A stretch of 64,000 nt of DNA, from assembly GCF_001570365.1 (NCBI RefSeq), contig NZ_BBYK01000039.1, forward strand, positions 438,517 to 502,516. Direction: 5' to 3'. The notes beneath the pieces were generated by a model, which had not been told where the DNA came from, searched no databases, and was given only the letters and a program-made list of their open reading frames with translations. Shown here piece by piece: positions 34,198-42,545 of the stretch (position 1 is its first letter; each line of letters opens with the position of its first letter). The translations under genes were made by a program, and so were the position numbers. The DNA is from Microtetraspora fusca (GTDB lineage: Bacteria; Actinomycetota; Actinomycetes; Streptosporangiales; Streptosporangiaceae).

Positions 34198-35370
34198 GTG
34201 CGCAACCCCTATGCCCCCGGTGCGGGGCAGCGCCCACCCGAGCTCGCCGGGCGCGATCGTGAGCTTCAGCAGTTCGAAGTCGTGTTGGAGCGGGTGGCCC
34301 GCGGCCGGCCGGAGCGGAGCATGGTGCTCACCGGGCTTCGCGGCGTCGGCAAGACCGTCCTGCTCAACACGTTCAAGTCGATGGCCATGCAGCGGCTGTG
34401 GGGCACCGGAAAGATCGAGGCCCGGCCCGACCAGTCGATCCGCCGCCCGGTCGCCGCGGCGCTGCACATGGCGATCCGGGAGCTGGCGCCCCGGCACCGC
34501 GCCCCGGACCGCATCGAGGCGTTCCTCGGCGTGCTTAAGGCCTTCGCGATGCGCGACCCGGCGGCGGCCAAGGGCACCTCGCACTGGTCGCCCGGCATCG
34601 ACGTCCCGGCGTCGCGCGGCCGGGCCGACTCCGGCGACCTGGAGATCGACCTGACCGAGCTGTTCGTCGACGCCGCCGGGGTCGCGACCGATCTCGGCGT
34701 CGGCATCGCGCTGTTCATCGACGAGATGCAGGACGTGCCGGCCGCGGACGTCTCCGCGCTCTGCGCCGCCTGCCACGAGCTGTCGCAGAACGGCGGGCCG
34801 CTGATCGTGGTCGGGGCCGGGCTGCCGCACCTGCCCGGCGTCCTGTCCGCGAGCAAGAGCTACTCCGAGCGCCTGTTCCGCTATGCCCGCATCGACCGGC
34901 TGGACCGGGAGGCCGCCGATCTCGCCCTCATCGCCCCCGCCGAGCGCGAGGACGTCGAGTTCACCCCCGAGGCCCTCGACGCCCTCTACGAGGCGGCCGA
35001 CGGCTACCCCTACTTCGTCCAGGCGTACGGCAAGGTGGCCTGGGATCTCGCCCCGCGCAGCCCCATCACGGCCGACGACATCAAGGTGTCCGCGCCCGAG
35101 GCCGAGGAGGAGCTCGCGGTCGGCTTCTTCGGCAGCAGGTACGAGCGCGCCACGCCGGCCGAGCGCGACTACATGCACGCGATGGCCCAGCTCGGCGACG
35201 ACCCGGTGCCCACGGCCGACGTCGCCGAGGTGCTCGGGCGCAAGCCGTCGAGCCTGTCGCCGGCCCGGGACAGCCTCATCAAGAAGGGCCTGATCTACAG
35301 CGCGGAGCGCGGTGTGATCGCCTTCACCGTCCCCCATTTCGGGAGGTTCCTGCGTGCGCAACCGCTGTAG
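34198..35370 (+). CDS. AAA/ORC-type ATP-binding protein
   Basis: 390 residues from the GTG giving VRNPYAPGAGQRPPELAGRD, the family's normal start; GAGAG lies 10 nt before. Walker A is LTGLRGVGKTVLLNTF, Walker B IALFIDEMQDV, sensor-like IVVGAGLPHLPG. A C-terminal winged helix (DVAEVLGRKPSSLSPARDSL, IKKGLIYSAERGVIAFTVPH) probably contacts DNA. Such proteins are related to ORC1/Cdc6-type ATPases and are common as solitary genes in actinomycetes; their process is not established. Followed by a strong hairpin. Confidence 0.85.
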   Translation: MRNPYAPGAGQRPPELAGRDRELQQFEVVLERVARGRPERSMVLTGLRGVGKTVLLNTFKSMAMQRLWGTGKIEARPDQSIRRPVAAALHMAIRELAPRHRAPDRIEAFLGVLKAFAMRDPAAAKGTSHWSPGIDVPASRGRADSGDLEIDLTELFVDAAGVATDLGVGIALFIDEMQDVPAADVSALCAACHELSQNGGPLIVVGAGLPHLPGVLSASKSYSERLFRYARIDRLDREAADLALIAPAEREDVEFTPEALDALYEAADGYPYFVQAYGKVAWDLAPRSPITADDIKVSAPEAEEELAVGFFGSRYERATPAERDYMHAMAQLGDDPVPTADVAEVLGRKPSSLSPARDSLIKKGLIYSAERGVIAFTVPHFGRFLRAQPL

Positions 35371-35387
35371 CGACCCCCGCCATTGAC

Positions 35388-35431
35388 CTCTCTACGGCTT
35401 TCTAGAGGGGAAGCTAGAGAGCCGTAGAGAG
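35388..35431. terminator. Bidirectional terminator
   Basis: CTCTCTACGGCT-TCTAG pairs with CTAGA-AGCCGTAGAGAG over 17-18 bp around GGGGAAG, between convergent genes. Confidence 0.85.
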
Positions 35432-35469
35432 CTGAATTCACTCATTCCCATTGCGGAATCTAGGGCTGT

Positions 35470-36297
35470 CTAGCGTGTAGCCGATACAGGGATAGATTCC
35501 GCTAGCGGCTCGATCGGGTTGCCGTCCTGCCCCACGACGGCGACCCGGACCGTCGGCCGCCGGCCGCTCATATGGACGGCGAAGACGACGTCGGCCCCGC
35601 CCTGACCGGGAAAGACGAAGAACCGCCAGCACAGCTCGCGCCACGAGTCGTCCGGCTCGCCGGACTCGAGGACGGCGGCGTGGGTCCGCCAGGCCGCGCT
35701 TGCCTTGAGCCGGGCCAGCGCGCGGCCGGGCGGCACCGGCCGCTCCTCACAGGGGGCCCGGTGTCGCAGCCGCGACATGATCTCCTCCACCTCGGGCGAG
35801 AGCGCCAGCAGCAGTGCGAGGTAGCCCGCCGCCCAGGCCGCCGCGGTCCAGGACACCCCCGCGACCAGGTCGGCCACGCCGACGTCCGCCGCCGCGACGG
35901 CCACCGCCATCCCGGTCAGCACCGCCGTACGCGCGACCGAGCGCAGGCCGACCGGCGTGGAGCTGACCTCGCCGAAGCAGCCGCACCCCACATCCGGCCG
36001 GCGGCGGCGCAGATCCCACAGCACGTATGTCGAGATCGCGAAGAACGCGACGGTGAGCAGGCGGGCGACCACGAGATCGGCGGCGAGCTGACCCGCGACC
36101 AGCGCGAACTCCCCGACGGCGCAGGCGAGCATGGCCGCCTTCCTGAACCGCTCCGGCACGAGGACGGCGGGGCCGAGCCGGCTGAGCGTGTCCTGCCCGC
36201 CGCCGTCGTCTCCGGCGGTGAACAGCTTGGCCACGCCCCCCATGATCAGGAGCAGGGTCAGGATGGGCAGGGCGGCCACCGCCGCGGTCACCAGCAC
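35470..36297 (-). CDS. MauE/DoxX-like membrane protein
   Basis: 275 residues from a GTG with TGAGG upstream. Four or five helices in the first 170 residues; the MauE-type cysteine motif is PDVGCGCFGEVSSTPVG. MauE helps form disulfides in methylamine dehydrogenase, and actinobacterial homologues pair with secreted Cys-rich partners. The C-terminal 100 residues are a soluble domain (APCEERPVPPGRALARLKAS, CWRFFVFPGQGGADVVFAVH). It lies 3 nt after a Cys-rich protein gene, so they form an operon and perhaps a thiol-redox pair. Confidence 0.82.
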   Translation of the reverse strand: MLVTAAVAALPILTLLLIMGGVAKLFTAGDDGGGQDTLSRLGPAVLVPERFRKAAMLACAVGEFALVAGQLAADLVVARLLTVAFFAISTYVLWDLRRRRPDVGCGCFGEVSSTPVGLRSVARTAVLTGMAVAVAAADVGVADLVAGVSWTAAAWAAGYLALLLALSPEVEEIMSRLRHRAPCEERPVPPGRALARLKASAAWRTHAAVLESGEPDDSWRELCWRFFVFPGQGGADVVFAVHMSGRRPTVRVAVVGQDGNPIEPLAESIPVSATR

Positions 36298-36300
36298 ACG

Positions 36301-37239
36301 TCACCTCAATCCGACCTGGGCGTTGAAGCAGCCCTTGGTCAGGTCGCCACCGAGTCGTACGTACGAGAGCGGGGACAGTTCGACGATCCGTCCGCGCGGA
36401 GAGGTGTCACAGTCGACGCACCGGTCGCAGAAGCGGCCGGCCATGCAGCCGCAGGCCACGATCGGCACCGCCGTCGACCGTCGGCCGCAGACGTTCCGGA
36501 CGAAGAGCATCGACCCCAGTGAGAGGTACGGCAGCCGGGCGCACGGGACGACGCCCTGGTCGCAGCCGGTGTCGGAGCTCTCCAGCATGGGATAGGCCGC
36601 GCCGTCGTCGTCGAGGTCGGACCACACGGCGGTCCCGGAGATCCTCGACTGAGCCCCGCCGAATGCCGGAGGCGGCGCGGGCGTCGCGTTGGCCCGGTAC
36701 GGCGGCTGCGACGTGGCCGGGACCTGGGCCAGGGCGGTGCCGTCCTGGATCGTCCCGATGGCGTCGAAGAGATAGCCGGGCTCCAGCTTCGGGTGCCGTA
36801 CCAGGAGGCGGCCGGTGGCCTGGTACGGGATGACGACCGAGCGGCGGCCCCGGTGCGGGCCGCTGTCGATCTCGACGGTGAGGTCGCGTCGGCCCCTGAC
36901 GTCGAGGATGGTCCCGGTCATCCGGGTCATGTCGGCCCATACGCAGTCCGCGACTCGCCCGGACCGCGTCCTGACGATCACGCGGGAGCCCAGGGGCAGC
37001 CGGTCCGGAGGGACCGGGCCGCCGCGCCAGGCGGTGGCCCACGGCGCGATGACGAGGCGCTCCTCCTGGCCCTCGTCGTCCTCTATCACCAGGAGGTGGG
37101 GTGTGGTGTCGAGGATCCGGCCGCTGAGCGCGTCCAGCGCGGGGCCGTCGTCGTCCTCAGCCGGCTGGGGCGGCTGCGCGGTCCGGCCGAGGGCGGCCGC
37201 GGACAGCAGGTGCCGGCGCTCGACCCGCGCATGCGGCAT
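36301..37239 (-). CDS. Cys-rich protein with double-psi-barrel-like end
   Basis: 312 residues from the ATG at 37239 (a GTG at 37251 is possible). Middle segments resemble small beta barrels (LSGRILDTTPHLLVIEDDEG, LPLGSRVIVRTRSGRVADCV, TRMTGTILDVRGRRDLTVEI). The C-terminal 90 residues, DTGCDQGVVPCARLPYLSLG, SMLFVRNVCGRR, ACGCMAGRFCDRCVDC, and GRIVELSPLSYVRLGG, recall the RlpA/3D double-psi barrel with six or more cysteines added. No signal peptide is obvious at the chosen start. Partner of the MauE-like protein encoded next. Function unknown. Confidence 0.65.
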   Translation of the reverse strand: MPHARVERRHLLSAAALGRTAQPPQPAEDDDGPALDALSGRILDTTPHLLVIEDDEGQEERLVIAPWATAWRGGPVPPDRLPLGSRVIVRTRSGRVADCVWADMTRMTGTILDVRGRRDLTVEIDSGPHRGRRSVVIPYQATGRLLVRHPKLEPGYLFDAIGTIQDGTALAQVPATSQPPYRANATPAPPPAFGGAQSRISGTAVWSDLDDDGAAYPMLESSDTGCDQGVVPCARLPYLSLGSMLFVRNVCGRRSTAVPIVACGCMAGRFCDRCVDCDTSPRGRIVELSPLSYVRLGGDLTKGCFNAQVGLR

Positions 37240-37532
37240 GGGAACTCTCACCCGCCCAGCGTCACATGAGACCGATGACCGATAGGGACGCATTCGAGGC
37301 CGATGGTGCTTTCGGGAGCAATATTCCTCCACTCGGTGGAAGCTGTTGTCTCCTGATTTCCCCCAACCGGGCCGTCCGATGGCGACGAGGGCCGAACCGG
37401 TCCGCCACCGATCTGCCGTCTCTTTGCACTTGACGGTACGAAACCTGGATGGCGGTTCAGCCGGATCGCGGGTCCCAACTGCGATTCTGGCGACGGAAGC
37501 AGCCTCTCCACGGCCGGACCGGTGATCGTTTT

Positions 37533-38021
37533 ATGGGGAATCATGAGGAGTTCCGCGAGTATGTCGTGACGCGCGGGCCGGCACTGCTGCGCGCCGCTCA
37601 CCAGCTCACCGGGAACCCCTCTGACGCCGAGGACCTGCTGCAGGCCGCGCTGGCCAAGACCTATGTCGCCTGGGACCGGATCCAGGACCGCTCCGCGCTC
37701 GACGGGTACGTGCGCCGGGCCATGGTGAACATCAACATCTCCTGGTGGCGGCGGCGCAAGCTCCAGGAGTTCCCGTCCGAGGAACTGCCCGAGGTCCCCG
37801 TCCAGCCGGACGCGCGGCACAACCACGAGGAGCTTGAGCGGGCGCTCGAACGGCTCCCGGTGCGGCAGCGCACCGCGATCGTCCTCCGTTACTACGAGGA
37901 CATGACGGAGCCCGAGATCGCCAAGGCGCTGGGCATCAGCATCGGGACCGTCAAGAGCACGGTGTCGCGGGGGATGGCCAAGCTGCGCGGGGACATGGCG
38001 GTCCAGCACTCGCTGAACTGA
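37533..38021 (+). CDS. SigE-family ECF RNA polymerase sigma factor
   Basis: 162 residues from the ATG at 37533; an upstream ATG at 37449 would add 28 residues unlike the family. Region 2 is EEFREYVVTRGPALLRAAHQ, LTGNPSDAEDLLQAALAKTY. Region 4 is LERLPVRQRTAIVLRYYEDM, TEPEIAKALGISIGTVKSTV. This is the SigE (ECF41-neighbouring, actinobacterial SigE-family) group without a visible anti-sigma gene beside it. Divergent from the MauE pair. Target promoters cannot be named. Confidence 0.9.
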   Translation: MGNHEEFREYVVTRGPALLRAAHQLTGNPSDAEDLLQAALAKTYVAWDRIQDRSALDGYVRRAMVNINISWWRRRKLQEFPSEELPEVPVQPDARHNHEELERALERLPVRQRTAIVLRYYEDMTEPEIAKALGISIGTVKSTVSRGMAKLRGDMAVQHSLN

Positions 38022-38034
38022 TCCCTCCTTCCGG

Positions 38035-38517
38035 TTACTCGACCTTGGCCGGCTCGGTGACCCCCGCCGTGGCGCAGGGCCGTACGACGTCACGGATGAG
38101 GCGGAGCGTGGACAGGAAGTCGGCGAGTTGCTCGGGGGGGAGCAGGCCGGTGAACCACGTTTCGATGTCGTCGAGGTGCTGGGGCAGCACGCCGAGCAGC
38201 CGCTGCCTGCCCTCGTCCGTGAGCACCGCGTACGACGCGCGGCGGTCGCTGTGGCAGGCGCGGCGGACCACGAGGTTCTCGCGTTCCAGCCGGTCCACCA
38301 CGCGGGTGATCCCGCTCGTCGAGAGGGAGGTCTGCGCGGCGAGGTCGCTCATCCTCAGGCCGTGTTCGGGAGATCGGGCGAGCCTGATCAACGTCTCGAA
38401 CTCGACGTCGGACAGCCCGGCGCCCGCGAGAGCGGGACTCATCTTCTCGGAGATCCCCGCCATGACCTCGGCGAGCAGTCCCATCGCGGTGAGCCGGGGA
38501 TCATCAAATGGGCTCAT
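38035..38517 (-). CDS. MarR-family transcriptional regulator
   Basis: 160 residues. The winged helix is MSDLAAQTSLSTSGITRVVD and RLERENLVVRRACHSDRRAS, with helical dimerisation ends (GLSDVEFETLIRLARSPEHG; FTGLLPPEQLADFLSTLRLI). DxRxxx wing residues SDRRAS are conserved. It is convergent with the sigma gene and divergent from a YceI gene; the shared 101-bp gap holds a TCTACCG/CGGTAGA inverted repeat, so it probably represses itself and yceI in response to a small ligand. Confidence 0.92.
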   Translation of the reverse strand: MSPFDDPRLTAMGLLAEVMAGISEKMSPALAGAGLSDVEFETLIRLARSPEHGLRMSDLAAQTSLSTSGITRVVDRLERENLVVRRACHSDRRASYAVLTDEGRQRLLGVLPQHLDDIETWFTGLLPPEQLADFLSTLRLIRDVVRPCATAGVTEPAKVE

Positions 38518-38527
38518 AAGTAGGCAG

Positions 38528-38570
38528 TCTACCGCGTCTTAGTTGACATGCGGAATATTCCTCCGGTAGA
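38528..38570. promoter_or_regulatory. Inverted repeat operator candidate between marR and yceI
   Basis: TCTACCG (38528-38534) and CGGTAGA (38564-38570) face each other across 29 bp that contain TTGACA followed by GGAATATTCC, itself a 10-bp palindrome. This fits overlapping promoters with a MarR binding site. Confidence 0.55.
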
Positions 38571-38618
38571 AAGTTGTTCGCTCAGACATCCACACGGCAA
38601 GTACATCGGGAGACCAGC

Positions 38619-39182
38619 ATGAGCATCCGTGAGTGGGAAGGCATCAAGATTCCGACGGCCGGCGCCTTCGCCCTGGACGTCGCACACACGCGCGTCGGGT
38701 TCGTCGTCAAGCACATGATGGTCAGCAAGGTCCGGGGCAACTTCGCCGAGTTCGAGGGTAAGATCACCATCGCCGAGAACCCGCTGGAGTCGAGCGTCGA
38801 GGCCGTGCTCAAGGCCGGAACCATCCACACCGGCGTCGGCGACCGGGACAACCACCTCCGCAGCGACGACTTCCTCTCCGCCGAGAAGTTCCCCGAGATC
38901 ACCTTCCGGAACAGCCGGGTGACCGAGCACTCCGGCGACGAGTTCGTCCTCGTCGGCGACCTCACGATCCGTGACGTCACCAAGGAGGTCAAGCTCAAGG
39001 TCGAGTTCGGCGGCGCCGCGCAGAACCCGTGGGGTCAGGAGATCTTCGGCTTCAGCGCCGAGACCGAGATCGACCGTGAGGACTTCGGCCTGACCTACAA
39101 CCAGGCCCTGGAGACCGGCGGCGTCCTGGTCGGCAAGAAGGTCAAGATCGAGATCGAGGGCGAGGCCGTACGGCAGGCCTGA
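38619..39182 (+). CDS. YceI-family protein
   Basis: 187 residues, a lipocalin-like barrel that binds isoprenoid-like lipids in structural relatives. Family features: GAFALDVAHTRVGFVVKHMM, VEAVLKAGTIHTGVGDRDNH, LRSDDFLSAEKFPEITFRN and DREDFGLTYN. It lacks a signal peptide, so it is cytosolic, as in many actinobacterial copies. Divergent from a MarR gene that probably controls it. It ends with a strong terminator. Confidence 0.93.
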   Translation: MSIREWEGIKIPTAGAFALDVAHTRVGFVVKHMMVSKVRGNFAEFEGKITIAENPLESSVEAVLKAGTIHTGVGDRDNHLRSDDFLSAEKFPEITFRNSRVTEHSGDEFVLVGDLTIRDVTKEVKLKVEFGGAAQNPWGQEIFGFSAETEIDREDFGLTYNQALETGGVLVGKKVKIEIEGEAVRQA

Positions 39183-39198
39183 GCGTTTCCCCAGCCTT

Positions 39199-39241
39199 AC
39201 ACACAGCCCTTGTCCACAGCCTGTGGACAAGGGCTGTGTGT
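39199..39241 (+). terminator. Strong terminator of yceI
   Basis: A perfect 21-bp stem (ACACACAGCCCTTGTCCACAG against its complement) with a single-base centre, followed by TTTC. Confidence 0.93.
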
Positions 39242-39468
39242 TTCTCACCTGGTCGAACCGTCCCCGATGCGATCGGCCGCCCACGCCGCCACGATAGGCG
39301 CGGCGGGGGTGCTCGATCGGCAACGGGTATGGCAGGCTTGCCCGGTTCGAGCGTGGGGCCAGGTCGGCGGGGCAGGCGGTCGAGAGCGGACCGTGATCAA
39401 TCAGAGCTCGTTTCGCTTTGCTGGCTGGCACAATCGCCGGTACTCTGTCTTGAGCCAATCGGCAACCA

Positions 39469-39558
39469 GGAGGCTTCGCCTAGTCAGGTCTATGGCGCCG
39501 CACTGCTAATGCGGTTTGGGTTTACCGCCCATCCGGGGTTCAAATCCCCGAGCCTCCG
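39469..39558 (+). tRNA. tRNA-Ser (anticodon GCT)
   Basis: A 90-nt class II tRNA. GGAGGCT pairs with AGCCTCC, discriminator G. The anticodon stem CCGCA/TGCGG exposes GCT in the loop CTGCTAA. A long variable arm and GTTCAAATC T-loop follow. Its 3' half doubles as the attachment site of an integrated element, and the insertion leaves the tRNA intact. Confidence 0.96.
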
Positions 39559-39641
39559 CAGGTCAGAGCCCCTCTCGCGACTTCAGCGAGGGGGGCTCTT
39601 TCGATCTCCACAGGCGCCGTGGTTGCAGTTTGGGTTGCAGT
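39503..39641. repeat. attL: direct repeat spanning tRNA-Ser 3' half
   Basis: 139 bp from within the anticodon loop to past the tRNA, repeated without gaps at 42546-42684 with six mismatches; 62 bp (39509-39570) are identical. The repeat includes the tRNA terminator hairpin (AGAGCCCC-CTCGC / GCGAG-GGGGCTCT). This is the usual core site of AICE and phage tyrosine integrases. Confidence 0.92.
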
Positions 39642-39646
39642 TGCTC

Positions 39647-41019
39647 TCAGGACTCGCCCCACAGGGCAGCCCCCAGGCACCGCGGCTTGCACGGCCAGCG
39701 GTGCCACTCCTTGCCGCACTCCTGGAGATCGTCGCAGCCGTGCCGCCAAGGGGACCGCTGCGCCTGGTACCAGGCTTTGATCACGCCGGTTTCGAGGTCG
39801 ACGAAAGACCAACGGAGACCGAGCGCTTCGCCCTGCCGGATGCCGAGAGCCAGGGCGACCGACCACCGGGCGGCGTTCCTGCGCGGCTTGGCGGCCTCCA
39901 AGATCTTCCGTGCCTCGTTGCGGGTCAGCGGTGCGAGGTCAGGGTCAGCGGCGACCGGTGCGAGGTCAGGGTGGCGACGTTCCTCGTGACCTTCCCCCGG
40001 CGCATGGCGATCTTCAACGCACGCGACAGGATGCGATGGACCTTGAGAACCGTGCTGGAAGAGCGGCCCTGTTCGAGCATCGTGGCGTACGCCTTGTCCA
40101 GGTGCTCCGGGGCGAGCCGGTCGAGGCGATGGCGGCCGAGCAGCGGAATGATCCAGTGGCGGGTTTTGGACCGGTAGTCCTCCAGCGTCCGAGGTGCCAT
40201 CTTCCCGGAGGCGACGAGGCGATCACAGATCTCGTCGAGGTACTCCGTGATCCACTCCGTGACGTTGGGAATGCGGCCCGGCTTGCTGACGTGCCCAGCC
40301 TCTCGCTTGCCCTCCAGTTCGCGAACCCTGCGGGTGACCTCAGCTTCCGTCTTCGCCATGCGGTGGCGACGATCGGGGGAGCCGTCCGGCTTGATGCCGA
40401 TGGTGACCCAGCCGTGCCAGTAGCCGTCGTTGCCGAGATAGATGGAGGAGCGGCCGTTCGGCTTGCGGTCGGCCACTATGCCACCTCTTCCAGGTGACGC
40501 GGTGGTGCGGCCGAGGACGGTGCCGCGCATCCCGGTTCGGTTGATCTCGTCGTCCAGGTCGCCTATCGCGGCGTCCAGGTCGGTGGTGTCCTCGCCGGCC
40601 TTTTCCGCCTCATCCCGCCAAGCTTGGGCGTCGGCGCGGAGTTCGACGAGGTAGCGCTGATAGTCGTCGGCCTCGTCGGGGGTGTTGACCGGCTCGTGGT
40701 CGAGGTGCCAGCCCTCGCGGCACTGGGCCATCCGAAGCTGGCGGTTCCGCTTGGCACACGGAGGGCACTTGCTCTCCAAGGTCGCTCCGCACGGCACGTC
40801 GATGGTTTCGACTTTGCCGGTATAGGTGTCGAGCGGCCGCAAGGCGATGGGGCGGATGCAGACGTCGTACTGTTTGGCGATCTCTTCGACGACCTCGCGG
40901 GCGAGTGGTTGGGCCATGCGCAGTGCGCGGGGTGTCGCCCGGTTGGTGGGGTGGGAGGAGGGGCTGGGGGAGATCGCCTGGTCTCCCCCAGCCTGGTTGG
41001 CGTCGGTGGTGTCGGTCAA
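39647..41019 (-). pseudogene. Rep N-terminus fused to a frameshifted, truncated integrase
   Basis: Starts at a TTG preceded by AAAGGAGG and overlapping the zinc-ribbon stop. Residues 30-150 (VCIRPIALRPLD, PCGATLESKCPPCAKRNRQL, AQCREGWHLDHEPV, DEINRTGMRGTVLG) are the N-terminus of a pSAM2-type replication initiator (RepSA-like). At about GTVLG the frame passes into an integrase: NGYWHGWV-like arm-binding domain, then the core-binding domain (RTLEDYRSKTRHWIIPLLGR; VLKVHRILSRALKIAMRRGK). A duplicated CTGACCTCGCACCG block near 39925 shifts the frame; homology resumes as PLTRNEARKILEAAKPRRNA, GIRQGEALGLRW and stops at 39647 before the HxxR and Tyr. It is the product of internal deletion. Confidence 0.82.
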
Positions 41020-41168
41020 CTGTCCTCCTTTCCGATCTCGGGGAAGGTGAGCGCGGTCTGTCCGCATTCGTGGCACTCGATCAGGCTGCGTACGGGGTCG
41101 AGCCACAGCACGTCGAGCAGGCCGCAGCCGGAGCAGCGCAGGCCGTGAAGGAGGTGAGCCAGGATCAC
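41016..41168 (-). CDS. Small zinc-ribbon protein of the element
   Basis: 50 residues from a GTG with GGAGGTG upstream. Two CxxC pairs, RCSGCG and ECHECG, separated by about 17 residues, form a zinc ribbon. It overlaps the upstream TraB-like tail (GTGA) and the downstream Rep-Int start (TTGA), so the three are translationally coupled. Such short zinc-finger proteins are usual between transfer and replication genes in actinomycete elements. It may bind DNA. Confidence 0.75.
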   Translation of the reverse strand: MILAHLLHGLRCSGCGLLDVLWLDPVRSLIECHECGQTALTFPEIGKEDS

Positions 41169-41480
41169 GGGGCCACCTCCCCTATCACCGGCACGCGGGT
41201 CGTGATGGGCATGGGGCTCGGGGCCATCGCCTGGTCCGGGACCAGCACGGTGTCTACAGCCTGTGCGTACTCGGCGACCATCGCGCGGATGTCGTCATCG
41301 GAGACGTATGCGGCCCGCACCGGATCCGGCGAGGTCTCCAGTCGGACGTATCCGACGCCCGCCCCGAGTTCGGGAACCGGTGAGATGTGGTCAGCCAGTG
41401 CACCGCGATCACGTGCGCCATCACCGAGGACCATGTCCACCTGTTCGGACTCATCGAGCCGGAGCGCGATCTTGCCGGGG
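41165..41480 (-). pseudogene. TraB/FtsK-like transfer ATPase, C-terminal fragment
   Basis: The legible part is FPGKIALRLDESEQVDMVLG, DGARDRGALADHIS, LGAGVGYVRLETSPDPVRAA, YVSDDDIRAMVAEYA. These match the end of FtsK/SpoIIIE-type DNA-transfer proteins of AICEs (VDMVLGDGA, GVGYV, RAAYVTDDDI). Everything 5' of VPPFPGK, including Walker motifs, is missing. An internal start MDMVLGDG at 41440 is open but would make only a useless tail. Confidence 0.75.
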
Positions 41481-41600
41481 AACGGCGGTACATGTCCGCG
41501 GACACGGCTGCGGGCAGGCTGTCGCCGCGACCAGGATCGAGGTCTTTTTCTCTCCTGATCTATCGGGGTCGGCGGTGTGATGCGCAGGAACCCTTGCGGC

Positions 41601-41646
41601 CTTACGCATGTAAGGATAGCGTCTGCAGCAGCCTTACAGGTGTAAG
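41601..41646 (+). promoter_or_regulatory. Twin TetR-type operators
   Basis: Two 14-bp palindromes, CTTACGCATGTAAG (41601-41614) and CTTACAGGTGTAAG (41633-41646), share CTTAC(N4)GTAAG arms and start 32 bp apart, about three helical turns. They precede the DUF4386 gene by 44-89 bp. TetR-family repressors typically bind such sites; none is encoded nearby. Confidence 0.75.
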
Positions 41647-41689
41647 AGACGAGCGGCCCGCCGCGGCGACATACAGGGGGAGAAGTGTC

Positions 41690-42400
41690 ATGAATACAGC
41701 CAGGCGAGCAACTAAAATTGCCGGCGCACTAGTCATCGTGGGCATGGTCGTCGGCGTGTTCAGTGTTGTTCCCGCCATAGAGGAGCCGCACTATCTCGAT
41801 CTCATTTCTGCGCATGAGAGCCAGATCATCATCGGCGCAGCTTCTCAGTTCATCATGATCCCCGCCTATGTCGGGTTTGCGTTGTACCTGTACCCGACAT
41901 TGAGAATGGCGAATGAAGCGCTCAGTCTGGGCTTCCTTGGATTCAGAATGATCGCAGCGACGTTCCATCTCGCAGGTGTGATTCTCTTACCATTGTTCCT
42001 GGTGCTGGGTCAGGAATTCACTCAAGCCGGCGCTGTGGGCGCATCTCACCTCGGAGCCTTGGGCGAGTTGTTGCGGACGGCGCGCGACCTGGTCAATCAT
42101 GTCGGCGTGATCATCTCGCTGAGCCTCGGAGATCTCCTGCTGTTCGCCATTCTATATCGGTGGAGATTTGTCCCTCGCTGGCTGTCTGTATGGGGAATCC
42201 TTGGGGCTGTATTAGCCATGTTGGCGAGCTTCTTGGTGCTGTTTCGTGTGACTGACGTCGTCACGCCGCTCTACCTGGCCATGAACGCACCACTAGCCCT
42301 ACAAAGCTTGGTCCTGGCCGTGTGGCTGATCACAAGAGGCTTCGATACGGAGGCCTTGACTGCGGGGGCTGAGCGGCGAGGAGTTGGCGGTGCTGCCTGA
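41690..42400 (+). CDS. DUF4386-family membrane protein (element cargo)
   Basis: 236 residues from an ATG with GGGGGAGAA upstream. About six helices: ATKIAGALVIVGMVVGVFSV, IIIGAASQFIMIPAYVGFAL, MIAATFHLAGVILLPLFLVL, VGVIISLSLGDLLLFAILYR, WGILGAVLAMLASFLVLFRV and a last one. DUF4386 genes are often next to or controlled by TetR regulators. Codon use is visibly less GC-biased (ATT, TTA, CTA, AGA appear) than in flanking genes, indicating foreign origin. Function unknown. Confidence 0.88.
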   Translation: MNTARRATKIAGALVIVGMVVGVFSVVPAIEEPHYLDLISAHESQIIIGAASQFIMIPAYVGFALYLYPTLRMANEALSLGFLGFRMIAATFHLAGVILLPLFLVLGQEFTQAGAVGASHLGALGELLRTARDLVNHVGVIISLSLGDLLLFAILYRWRFVPRWLSVWGILGAVLAMLASFLVLFRVTDVVTPLYLAMNAPLALQSLVLAVWLITRGFDTEALTAGAERRGVGGAA

Positions 42401-42545
42401 CAGCGCCGCCGGCTAAGCCCTCGCGGAGGCGGGCCAGGCGCGGCCGTGCGGATAAGCGTGCCGGATAAGCGTTGCCGGGGTTGCGTCCACGACCACCAGG
42501 CGGTGTTGGTCCAGGTGGAACGGATGGGGACGGCCGTGATCCGAG

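Noticed and set aside
41387..41689. A longer N-terminus for the DUF4386 protein
   Set aside because: The frame is open but runs across the operators; the ATG at 41690 has a strong ribosome site and starts directly before the first membrane helix.
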